A stretch of 64,000 bases of DNA from Devosia rhodophyticola (GTDB taxonomy: Bacteria > Pseudomonadota > Alphaproteobacteria > Rhizobiales > Devosiaceae), in assembly GCF_028816475.1 (NCBI RefSeq), contig NZ_CP118247.1, positions 496,001 to 560,000 on the forward strand. Reading direction: 5' to 3'. The notes below the pieces were generated by a model. That model searched no databases. It was given only the letters and a program-made list of their open reading frames with translations, and was not told the origin of the DNA. Both the position numbers and the translations under genes were made by a program. Below are positions 47,768 to 56,472 of this stretch, piece by piece (position 1 is the stretch's first letter; each line of letters starts with the position of its first letter).

Positions 47768-49210
47768 ATGCGGTCGGCGGATATTTCCGGCGCCGGGGCC
47801 GAAGGATTCGGCAGCGGAAGTCAGGCGAATGGCATTTACAGCAATGCAACTAATACGTCGTCGAGCCGGATAGCATTTTGTCACAATCCTGTTCCCAATG
47901 CAGTGGCATTTACAGCAATCGGCAGTGCAGGCCTTTTCATCATCTACGACATTGCGCGGACCAGCGCCGAAGTCGGCTCGATGGAAGGCATCTGGCAACG
48001 GGCGATGGTTGTAGGCTTGCTCGCCGTGGTGCTGATCGGCGCGGCGATGCTCAAATATGGACCGAGGCCAGACGCCAGCCAACGCGCCAGTTTTCAGACA
48101 TTGGTGGGTGCCATTCCGCTGGGCGTTGCCTGCTGGACCGCAACGGGTAACCTGATCGTTTGCAACGATCAATATCGCAGCCGCCTGAACCTGGCGACCG
48201 GGAGTTTTCGCGGCGCGGTAAGTTATCACGACGCGGTCACCCAGTTGATCCGGGGTGGCTACATGAAATTGATCAACGAAGATGACGACAACCGCCTGCT
48301 CGAATTGCATCGGCAGGACGGCAGTTGCCTGTTGATTGATGAACGACCGCTGGAAACCGGCGGGTTCATCACGCTGGTTTCCGATGTTACCGAGCGCAAG
48401 AAAACCGACATGCTGCTCAATGCCATCAGAGAAGAACAACGCCTTTTGGCGCGGCGCTATCACGAGGAAAAACTCAAGGCGGAAGCAGCAAGCCGGTCCA
48501 AGACAAATTTTCTGGCCCATTTGAGCCACGATATCCGCACACCGCTCAACCACATCATCGGTTTTGCCGAACTCATGGCCCATGAAACCTACGGGGCGCT
48601 GGGTGATCCGCGGTATCGCGAATACATTCAAACCATCAAATCCTCGGGCGAAGGGCTTTTGGCATCGTTCGCCACCATTCTTGATCTGGCTGAACTTGAA
48701 AGCGGCCAAAAGGTTTTGCGCAGTGAACCGCTTCAGGTGGATGAGCTGATCGAAAGTTCGGTTCTGCGCTATCGTGGGCAGGCAGCGCGTGCAGGTATCG
48801 AGTTTTGCCTGGGCGAATGTACGCAGGCGATAATTAGCGCCGATAAGCTGGCATTACAGCGCATGCTGGGCAATCTGATCGACAATTCGCTGCGTTTTAC
48901 GCCGCAGGGCGGCACCATCACCGTGGCGGCCTACGCAGCCAATGACGGGGTGGTGATCGAAGTTTCGGACACCGGCCTTGGCATGACCGAGGACCGGTTG
49001 GAGAGCCTGCAACAGCCATTTGCGCTGGGGGATGCGCGGTTTACCCGCGAGGGCGTGGGCCCCGGCCTTGGCATTTCGATTTCGCGCGCCATTGCCGAGT
49101 TGAGCGGCGGACGGATGGCAATAGATTCAAGCCCTGCCATGGGCACCACGGTGGCGATATCCCTACCTGCCGTCGAAGGCGATACCAGCGTTATGCAGGC
49201 AGCTGAATAG
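47768..49210 (+). CDS. Sensor histidine kinase with PAS-like domain
   Basis: Kinase of 480 residues: two membrane helices (about 44-62 and 78-96), a PAS-like domain (about 107-208, GNLIVCNDQYRSRL), a coiled coil, HisKA with phosphoacceptor His254 in FLAHLSHDIRTPLNHIIGFA, and HATPase with N-box GNLIDNSLRF, VSDTGLGM and GPGLGISI. His-Asp-Ile-Arg in place of the usual His-Glu-Leu-Arg is a mild deviation seen in some alphaproteobacterial cell-cycle-type kinases. AAGGAG seven bases before the ATG supports the start. It abuts convergent glnE with no gap and has no adjacent receiver gene. Confidence 0.9.
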   Translation: MRSADISGAGAEGFGSGSQANGIYSNATNTSSSRIAFCHNPVPNAVAFTAIGSAGLFIIYDIARTSAEVGSMEGIWQRAMVVGLLAVVLIGAAMLKYGPRPDASQRASFQTLVGAIPLGVACWTATGNLIVCNDQYRSRLNLATGSFRGAVSYHDAVTQLIRGGYMKLINEDDDNRLLELHRQDGSCLLIDERPLETGGFITLVSDVTERKKTDMLLNAIREEQRLLARRYHEEKLKAEAASRSKTNFLAHLSHDIRTPLNHIIGFAELMAHETYGALGDPRYREYIQTIKSSGEGLLASFATILDLAELESGQKVLRSEPLQVDELIESSVLRYRGQAARAGIEFCLGECTQAIISADKLALQRMLGNLIDNSLRFTPQGGTITVAAYAANDGVVIEVSDTGLGMTEDRLESLQQPFALGDARFTREGVGPGLGISISRAIAELSGGRMAIDSSPAMGTTVAISLPAVEGDTSVMQAAE

Positions 49211-52096
49211 TTAGAGTTTTTCGGCCTTTTCGTACCACTGCGCCGCTGCTGCACTCACCTCGTCCTGCATTGTTGCCAGATCCAGTTCCAGCCGCGAATA
49301 GTCCGGGTAGTGGGTCAATGAGGCCAACAGTTCCTTGAAGGCCGCGCTCCAGGCTTCGTCCTTGAACGGAGAAACCAGCGCCACGCTCATCACCTGCAAA
49401 ATGGTGGAATAGACCCGATGGATATCAGCCAGTCGGGCGCCCTGCTCCAAAAGCCCGGTATCGGCCATTCGCATCAGAACCTTCGTCGTCAGCGCTTGGG
49501 GCGCAGCGACCTTGTTGCCAGCGACCAGTTGGGCCGACTGAGCGATAAATTCGAGATCGACCAGACCGCCTTTGGCAAGTTTGAGGTCAAAGGGGTGGCG
49601 CGCCGGTCGCTCCTCGGCCATCAGTTTTCGCATGGCTACGACGTCGGCAATAGTCTTGGCGACATCACGTGGCCGCGCCATGACCTCGGCAATGGCTTCA
49701 TCCACCGTGTGACCCAAATTCTCGTCCGCCAATATGACGCGAGCGCGGCTGAGCGCCAGATGCTCCCACGTCCAGGCGTTGTCGCGATGATAAGATTTAA
49801 AGCCCGCCAGACTGGTTGCCAGTGGCCCGGCGTTGCCCGAAGGGCGCAGGCGCATGTCGGCTTCATACAGCACACCCTCGGCGGTTGGCGCAGTGATGGC
49901 GGCAACAAGACGTTGAGTCAGGCGGGTAAAATAATGGTTGGTCGAAAGGGATTTATCACCATCCGATTCCGTATCGAGCGGGGCGTCATAGAGCAGGATG
50001 AAATCAAGATCAGACGAAACCGTCATCTCGCGGCTGGCCATTTTTCCAAAGGCCAGCAGCGCGACGCTAGAGCGCGCAATCTTGCCGTGGCGCTTTTCAA
50101 ATTCGTGCCGCACGGCATCAAACAGACGACGCAGCAGGGCCTGCGCGAGCGCGGTAAACTGTTCGCCCGCAATGGTAGCGCTTAGCGTTCCGGACAAAAG
50201 GCCCGCCGCAATCAGGAATTTTTGCTCCTGACCAATGATGCGGGCGCGATCGATGGTTTCCTCATAACTGCGTCCTTCGCCCAGAAAGGCATCGACCTTG
50301 GCAACCAGCACATCTTCGTGGGTCACATCATCGGCGAATGCAGGATCGATCAGCCCATCCATGACGTGAGCGCGATGAATGACCGCCTCGGCCATTCTGG
50401 GGGCGGAGGCCATGAACTGGATCAACAGGGTGCGCAACTGCTGGTGATTGCGCAAAAGCGCGAACAACTGCACGCCGGTGGGCAAGCGCGACAGAAAATT
50501 ATCAAACTGCGCCATTGCCTCGTCGGCATTGCCAGCGCCGCCAAGATTGGCGATCAGGGCGGGCAGCAACTCGGTCAAATGGGCGCGCGCCGCCGATGCC
50601 CGTGTGGCGGGATAGCTGCCGTAGTGCCAGCGGCGAACTGTCTCAATGGCCTTGCTGGGGTCTGAAAACCCCATGGCGGACAGGGTTTCAAGCGTGCCTG
50701 GATCATCGTCGGAGCCGGTGAAAACCAGATTGCCTTCGCCACTCCCCAGGCTTTCACCATCGGCGAACAGATCGGAATAATAATGGACCACCAGTTCAAG
50801 CGCGGCACGGTAATCGGCTTCAAAGCGGGATAGATCACCCTGCCCCATCAGTCGCGCAATGGTTGCGACCTCGTCGCTGGTGGCGGGCATGGTGTGGGTC
50901 TGCTCGTCGGCCAGCATCTGCAAGCGGTTTTCGACAGCGCGCAAATACCAGTAGGTTTTTGTCAACTCCGTCGCGGTCTGGTCGTTGATCCAGTTCGCCT
51001 CGGCCAGAGCTGCCAGCGCCTGCGTCGTTGGCTTGACACGCAGGGTGGCGTCGCGGCCACCGGCAATCAATTGCTGGGTCTGGGTAAAAAATTCTATCTC
51101 GCGGATGCCGCCGCGCCCCAGTTTGACATTGTGCCCTTCGACGCGAATATCGCCGACGCGCTTGGCAATGTTGATCTGGCGTTTCATCGCCTGAATGTCG
51201 GCGATGGTGGCAAAATCGAGATGCTTGCGCCAGACGTAGGGGGCCAGTTCCTTGAGGAACGCCGCACCGACCTGCTGATCGCCGGCGCAGGCACGCGCCT
51301 TGATCCAGGCGGCACGTTCCCAATTCTGTCCCCGGCTTTCATAATAGGCCAACGCCGCATCAAATGAGATGGCAACCGGGGTCGATCCGGGATCGGGGCG
51401 CAAGCGCAAATCAGTGCGGAACACATAACCATGCTCGCGCCGGTCCTCCATTAGACCGACCAGCTTTTGAACCATGCGCGAATAGATTTTGGTGGCTTCA
51501 CCGGGATCGGTCAAAGCACCTTTTTCCGGGTCGAAGAAAGCCACGATGTCGATATCGGAAGAATAGTTGAGTTCGCGGCCGCCATGCTTGCCCAGTGCAA
51601 AAATGGCGAGGCCGCTATTGGCGGCGGTAGCGTCCCCGGCTGCCAAGGTCAGTTGGCCCTTGAGCCCAGCTTGTCGCACCAACAGATTGAGTGCGGCGTC
51701 GAGAGCGGCGTCGGCAAGATCCGAAAGCGCGGCGGTCGATTGTGCGGTTGTCCAGGCGCCGCCCGTCTCAGCAACGGCCGCAAGAAGGGCGGTGCGGCCC
51801 TTGGCAATGCGCAGAACCGGGGCCAATTCGTCTTCGTCCGCTGCTGACTTGCCGACCGATTCAACCTCGGCCAGGATCGACCGAAAAGCGGTATCGGCAT
51901 CGCTTGCCAGCGCCTCGGCCAGCCACTCTGGGTTGATGCGGGCCAGATCGAGCAGATAGGGCGCCGATTGCAACAAGGGGCCAAGGCAAGGGGCCGCGGC
52001 GCTGATCCCGCCTTGGACTGCGGCAGGCAAGTCAGCCAGCCAAAGGTCAAAGTCCGGATGGTCGATGGTGGGGAGCGGCGAAAGAGCAATGGTCAT
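49211..52096 (-). CDS. glnE: Bifunctional glutamine synthetase adenylyltransferase/deadenylase
   Basis: Adenylylates and deadenylylates glutamine synthetase in response to PII and glutamine, central to nitrogen control. About 961 residues with the expected duplication: the deadenylylase half has NYSSDIDIVAFFD, the adenylylase half VSSDLDFILLYD, both nucleotidyltransferase signatures, each followed by a helical linker (GRGGIREIEFFTQ and KGGLVDLEFIAQ). I use the ATG two codons inside a TTG start. Its place beside the sensor kinase, regulator, degP and ccm genes is the usual Hyphomicrobiales order. Confidence 0.95.
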   Translation of the reverse strand: MTIALSPLPTIDHPDFDLWLADLPAAVQGGISAAAPCLGPLLQSAPYLLDLARINPEWLAEALASDADTAFRSILAEVESVGKSAADEDELAPVLRIAKGRTALLAAVAETGGAWTTAQSTAALSDLADAALDAALNLLVRQAGLKGQLTLAAGDATAANSGLAIFALGKHGGRELNYSSDIDIVAFFDPEKGALTDPGEATKIYSRMVQKLVGLMEDRREHGYVFRTDLRLRPDPGSTPVAISFDAALAYYESRGQNWERAAWIKARACAGDQQVGAAFLKELAPYVWRKHLDFATIADIQAMKRQINIAKRVGDIRVEGHNVKLGRGGIREIEFFTQTQQLIAGGRDATLRVKPTTQALAALAEANWINDQTATELTKTYWYLRAVENRLQMLADEQTHTMPATSDEVATIARLMGQGDLSRFEADYRAALELVVHYYSDLFADGESLGSGEGNLVFTGSDDDPGTLETLSAMGFSDPSKAIETVRRWHYGSYPATRASAARAHLTELLPALIANLGGAGNADEAMAQFDNFLSRLPTGVQLFALLRNHQQLRTLLIQFMASAPRMAEAVIHRAHVMDGLIDPAFADDVTHEDVLVAKVDAFLGEGRSYEETIDRARIIGQEQKFLIAAGLLSGTLSATIAGEQFTALAQALLRRLFDAVRHEFEKRHGKIARSSVALLAFGKMASREMTVSSDLDFILLYDAPLDTESDGDKSLSTNHYFTRLTQRLVAAITAPTAEGVLYEADMRLRPSGNAGPLATSLAGFKSYHRDNAWTWEHLALSRARVILADENLGHTVDEAIAEVMARPRDVAKTIADVVAMRKLMAEERPARHPFDLKLAKGGLVDLEFIAQSAQLVAGNKVAAPQALTTKVLMRMADTGLLEQGARLADIHRVYSTILQVMSVALVSPFKDEAWSAAFKELLASLTHYPDYSRLELDLATMQDEVSAAAAQWYEKAEKL

Positions 52097-52192
52097 TGCC
52101 AAGGGATAGCGTGACCGCTTGGGCGCGACAAGGCTTTCGCCATCGGATTTGACGCAATCAGATCGCTACGGCGATTTGCGATTCAGGCAACA

Positions 52193-53588
52193 GGCAGGTC
52201 GATGATGGCCCGCACGCCGGGATTGTTATCTTCAAGGCGGAAATGGCCCTTGTGCAGCCGGGTCACGGCGTCCACCAGTGACAGGCCAAGGCCGGAGCCG
52301 GGTTCGGTTCGGCTTTTTCAAGACGCACAAAGCGCTCGAGTACGCGCTTGCGGTCGGTAGCAGGAATGCCGGGGCCATTATCGCTGACCTCGACTATTAC
52401 CCGTCCCTCGCTCTCGTGGACGCTGACCACGATCTTGCCAACCCCGTCATCGCCGGGTTCGTGATATTTCATGGCGTTTTCGACCAGATTGACCATGGCC
52501 TGGCCGATCAGTTCGCGGTTGCCGTGCAAATGAATGCCATCGGTCACTTTGGCTTCCAGCACAAGTCCTGCGTCCTCGGCAACCGGGCCGTATAGTTCGG
52601 CAACATCGGCAACCACGGCGCTGACATCGACATCGCTCAGAGCGCCAGAAGGTGCGCCCGCTTCGGCGCGCGCGATCATCAGCAGCGCGTTGAACGTCTG
52701 GATCAGCTTGTCACTTTCAACGATGGTGGTTTCCAGCGCGACGCGTCGCTGTTCGTTGTCCGTACCATCACGCAGCGCCGATTCCGCCTGATTGCGCAGC
52801 CGGGTCAGGGGCGTTTTCAAGTCGTGGGCGACGTTGTCAGTGACCTCCTTGAGGCCTTGCAGCAATTGCTCGATGCGATCCAGCATGGCATTGAGATTTG
52901 TCGCCAGACCGTCAAATTCGTCGTTGCGGCGGGTGATGGGAATGCGCTCGGACAGGTTGCCCGACATGATGGTGGTGGAGGTTGCGCTGATGGAATCAAT
53001 GCGGCGCAGCACCCGGCGGGCGGTAATGCCTCCGGCGATCAGCGAGAAAAACAATATGCCGCCGACGCCAACCAGAAAGCTTTGAACAATAATGGCGGTA
53101 AAGCCGCGTCGTTCGACCACATCGCGCCCGACAACCAGCCGTAGGCCACTGTCGAGCAATATCGAGCGGGCAACCGCATAGCCGCGCCGCGCGTCTTCGG
53201 GGCTGTCGTCTTCAGCGTCGATGGGCAGCGAGCGCTGATACTCAAAACTGTACATGCCCGGATGTTGCAGAATATCGGCGGGAATGGTGGTGACATTGCC
53301 GAGCAGATACTGGCCGGAAAGATCGCCCAGATAATAGATGCCCGGCCCCGGATTACGCGACAGGCGCTCGATGGCAAACGCAATGCCGCGAACGCCCTGC
53401 TGGCGCTCGAGGCGCTGTACCTGACGCACCTCGCGGTCAATGTCGTTGGCCTGCTGGCGCTGAATCTGAATACTGGACTGCCAGCCGATAAAGCCCATCA
53501 GCAATATCGAAAACAACACGAAGATCAGAATGAAAGTCGCTGTCAGCCGTACGGTTGAGGTGCGCCAGATCTGGGCAAGCCGATACAC
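52193..53588 (-). pseudogene. Sensor histidine kinase, frameshifted in its ATP-binding domain
   Basis: OmpR-partner kinase: membrane helix 15-36, periplasmic sensor region, second helix about 163-188, HAMP, HisKA with His255 in VAHDLKTPLTRLRN, and HATPase with VSDNGPGIP. After RFVRLEKAEPNP the frame turns to APALACHWWTP and stops at 52263. One base restored near 52310 would instead give GSGLGLSLVDAVTRLHKGHF and run to a stop at 52193, the normal G2 box and C terminus. So one base is missing inside the ATP lid. The rest of the gene is undamaged, so a very recent mutation or a sequencing error fits. Starts with GTG, 3 bases after the regulator stop. Confidence 0.8.
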
Positions 53589-53591
53589 GGA

Positions 53592-54263
53592 TTACTCGCG
53601 GATCATGTAACCGGCGCCGCGCACGGTTTGCAGCAACGGATTGGCGTAGCCCTTGTCGATCTTGGAGCGCAGTCGCGACATGTGAACGTCAATAACATTG
53701 GTCTGAGGATCAAAGTGATAGTCCCAGACATTTTCGAGCAGCATGGTGCGGGTTACCACCTTACCAGCGTTTTTCATCAAATATTCGAGCAGCCGGAATT
53801 CGCGCGGTTGCAGAAGGATGGTTTCGCCCTCCCGCTCAACCTTGCGCGACAGGCGATCAAGCGACAGCCCGGCGACCTCGTAGCTGGTGGCGGCTTCTGA
53901 AGGACTGGAGCGGCGCGCCAGTACCTCGACGCGGGCCAGAAGTTCGGTAAAGGCATAGGGCTTGGTCAGATAGTCGTCGCCCCCTGCCCGAAGGCCGGTG
54001 ACGCGGTCATCGACTTCGCCCAGCGCGGAAAGAATCAGAACGGGGGTCTTGTCGTCCTCGGCGCGCAGCGATTCAACGATTGAAAGGCCATCGCGGCGCG
54101 GCAGCATGCGGTCAACGATCAGGACATCATAGTCCATGCCCGAGGCCATGGCGTAGCCGGTTTCGCCGTCGGCGGCATGATGGGTAACGTGACCTGCCTC
54201 ATCAAGCGCCTGAATGAGATAGCTGGCGGCCTCACGATCATCTTCGATTAACAGGATTTTCAT
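53592..54263 (-). CDS. OmpR/PhoB-family response regulator
   Basis: DNA-binding response regulator, 223 residues: receiver domain with acidic pair IEDD (6-9), phosphoacceptor Asp51 in VLIVDRMLP and Lys in YLTKPYAF, then a winged-helix domain with EFRLLEYLMKNAGKVVTR and VDVHMSRLRSKID. First member of a regulator-kinase pair whose kinase gene starts 3 bases later but is frameshifted. The pair lies downstream of degP, an arrangement kept in rhizobia, so envelope stress is a reasonable but unproven signal. Confidence 0.93.
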   Translation of the reverse strand: MKILLIEDDREAASYLIQALDEAGHVTHHAADGETGYAMASGMDYDVLIVDRMLPRRDGLSIVESLRAEDDKTPVLILSALGEVDDRVTGLRAGGDDYLTKPYAFTELLARVEVLARRSSPSEAATSYEVAGLSLDRLSRKVEREGETILLQPREFRLLEYLMKNAGKVVTRTMLLENVWDYHFDPQTNVIDVHMSRLRSKIDKGYANPLLQTVRGAGYMIRE

Positions 54264-54279
54264 GTGCGGCCCCAAATGC

Positions 54280-54304
54280 GGCCCCGGGACGATGCCCCGG
54301 GGCC
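54280..54304 (-). other. Perfect 9-bp GC hairpin between degP and regulator
   Basis: GGCCCCGGG (54280-54288) and CCCGGGGCC (54296-54304) pair without mismatch around a 7-base loop. It is 10 bases past the degP stop and 17 bases ahead of the regulator start. There is no T tract, so it may partly terminate, protect the degP mRNA end, or mask the regulator ribosome-binding site. Confidence 0.55.
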
Positions 54305-54314
54305 ATCAGTTCGT

Positions 54315-55835
54315 TTATTCGGACAGTGGCAAGCCGACGAAGCGGGCTTGGCCGTCGCGGCTGGCCTTGACCAGCGCTGTGCTCAGGCCCTTGTCCTTGA
54401 CGCCCTTGATGGCGGCTTCGAACTCGTCGAGGGTCGCCACAGGCTTGTTGTCGACTTCAAGAATGGCGTCGCCAACGGCAAAGCCTTTTTCCGCTGCGGG
54501 GCTGTTCTCATCGATATTCTGGATGAGCAGGCCACCGCTTCCGTCAGAGTTTGGCACAAGGGTCAGCCCAACGCTGGACTTTGCCGGTGCCACTTCTGCG
54601 GGTGGTACGGGCGCGGATTCGCTGGCGTCAGCTGTTTCTTCCTTCAGCGTGTCCAGGGTAACCTTGACCTTGGTTTCGGCCCCATCGCGCCAGATGGTCA
54701 GTTCGACCGGTGTGGTCGGTGCCTTGCTGGCGATGGTGCGTGACAAGTCCAGAGCGTCACTGATCTGCTTGCCATCAACGGCGGTGATGATATCGCCGGA
54801 AACAACACCTGCCTTACCGGCAGGACCATCGGGGGTAGGTTCACGGACGATGGCGCCCTTGGGCGAAGGCAGCCCAACGCTGTCGGCGATATCGCGCGTT
54901 ACGTCCTGAATGGACACACCCAGGAAGCCACGGACAACCGTGCCACCCTTGATCAACTGATCAACGATCTGCTGAACGGTCGAAGCTGGAATGGCGAAGG
55001 CAATGCCAACATTACCACCATTTGGAGAGTAAATTGCGGTATTTACGCCAACAACTTCACCTTTAAGATTAAAATCGGGTCCACCCGAATTACCTGAATT
55101 GACAGCGGCGTCGATCTGGAGGAAATCACCGTAGCTGGAGCCACCAATATCGCGGCCTTCAGCCGAAATAATGCCGACGGTCACGGTGCCGCCAAGGCCA
55201 AATGGATTACCAACTGCGACCACCCAGTCACCAATGCGGCTGCGTTCGGTTTCGAGTTTGACGAAAGGCATGTCGGTGCCGTCGATCTTGAGAACCGCCA
55301 GGTCCGTGCGCTCGTCAGTGCCCACGATTTCGGCGACCTTTTCATCGCCATCATCAAAGACAACGGTCACTTTGGTCGCGTCCTTAACCACGTGATTGTT
55401 GGTGACGATGTAACCGTCAGCCGAAATCACAAAGCCGGAACCGGCAGCGAGGAATTTACGGGGTTGCGGTTTTCCGCCCTGGCCGTTGCCATCCTGGCCA
55501 AAGTTGTCAAAGAAGTCCTTGAATGGATGCCCGTCCGGGAGATCGGGGAAATTGAAATTGGGCTGGCCACGACGCGGACCGGAGGCACCGGTTTCCTGCG
55601 CTTCAACCAGAATAGAGACCACAGCCGGTTTGACCGCCTCAACCAGATCAGCAAACCCTTGGGTCGGCGCGACACCCGGTGGCACGATTTGCGCGGCAGG
55701 CTGGACCTGAACCTGCGCAGTGGCCTGCTCACTGGTCATCACCAGCGCCGTAGAAACACCGCCTATGGCAACGAGTAACGCCAAAGCGGAGGCACCGAGC
55801 CAGCGACGGGTACGCGAAAGAAATGTCGAACGCAT
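54315..55835 (-). CDS. degP: Do-family periplasmic serine protease
   Basis: Periplasmic protease-chaperone, 506 residues. Signal peptide (LGASALALLVAIGGVSTAL), trypsin-like domain with His148 (TNNHVV), Asp178 (RTDLAVL) and Ser250 (GNSGGP), then two PDZ domains (about 300-390 and 415-500). The residue after GNSGGP is Asp (GGPDFNLKG), where Leu or Thr is usual. AGGAGA eight bases before the ATG gives a strong start. It precedes the regulator-kinase pair on the same strand, separated by a perfect hairpin. Confidence 0.93.
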   Translation of the reverse strand: MRSTFLSRTRRWLGASALALLVAIGGVSTALVMTSEQATAQVQVQPAAQIVPPGVAPTQGFADLVEAVKPAVVSILVEAQETGASGPRRGQPNFNFPDLPDGHPFKDFFDNFGQDGNGQGGKPQPRKFLAAGSGFVISADGYIVTNNHVVKDATKVTVVFDDGDEKVAEIVGTDERTDLAVLKIDGTDMPFVKLETERSRIGDWVVAVGNPFGLGGTVTVGIISAEGRDIGGSSYGDFLQIDAAVNSGNSGGPDFNLKGEVVGVNTAIYSPNGGNVGIAFAIPASTVQQIVDQLIKGGTVVRGFLGVSIQDVTRDIADSVGLPSPKGAIVREPTPDGPAGKAGVVSGDIITAVDGKQISDALDLSRTIASKAPTTPVELTIWRDGAETKVKVTLDTLKEETADASESAPVPPAEVAPAKSSVGLTLVPNSDGSGGLLIQNIDENSPAAEKGFAVGDAILEVDNKPVATLDEFEAAIKGVKDKGLSTALVKASRDGQARFVGLPLSE

Positions 55836-56004
55836 CTAATCAGTCTCCTTGGTAAAGCTCTCAACAGCTTGTGGCTGTGACCATATAAGAGCGGTCATTG
55901 CTGGTAAGTTGCGTTCACATTAAACTATGGTAATGCTCGGGGCGGCACCAAGGCAATAATTTGCCATGGATCAGCCGCATTTCTTGCGCCCTCAGCTCGG
56001 CTCA

Positions 56005-56472
56005 TTATTGCTTTGCCTTGTCGCTTTGAAGCGCCTTGAGCACCGCTTTTTCTTCGCCGGTAAGGCTCTGGGGCGTTGCAGGAGTTCGGCGTCTGGCCGC
56101 GATAAACAGGATGATCAGGCCAATCAGCAGCAGAACGGGGGCAGCGCCCCACAAAAGAATTGTGCGGGCCTCCATGCGGGGGCGGAGCAGCACGAACTCT
56201 CCATAGCGGTCGACAAGATATTGGCGCACCTGATCGTCGCTGTCGCCCGCAACCAGTCGCTCGCGCACCAGGAGGCGTAGATCGCGCGCGAGATCGGCGT
56301 CGCTGTCGTCGATGGACTGGTTTTGACAGACAAGGCATCGAATCTCAGCAGATATATCGCGCGCCCGCGCTTCCAACGCAGGATTGTCGAGAATTTCGTC
56401 GGGGTTGAGCGCCAGGGCCGACATGGCAGGCAGGCACAGCAACATTACCAGCAGCGCGCGAAGCCAGTTCAT
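56005..56472 (-). CDS. ccmH: Cytochrome c maturation protein CcmH
   Basis: Membrane-anchored thiol oxidoreductase that holds reduced apocytochrome c for heme attachment (rhizobial CycL), 155 residues. Signal peptide (LLVMLLCLPAMSALA), active-site Cys46 and Cys49 in IRCLVCQNQS, and a C-terminal membrane helix (ILLWGAAPVLLLIGLIILFI region, about 105-125). The ATG overlaps the ccmF stop by ATGA. Last gene of the ccmI/E-ccmF-ccmH unit. Confidence 0.94.
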   Translation of the reverse strand: MNWLRALLVMLLCLPAMSALALNPDEILDNPALEARARDISAEIRCLVCQNQSIDDSDADLARDLRLLVRERLVAGDSDDQVRQYLVDRYGEFVLLRPRMEARTILLWGAAPVLLLIGLIILFIAARRRTPATPQSLTGEEKAVLKALQSDKAKQ

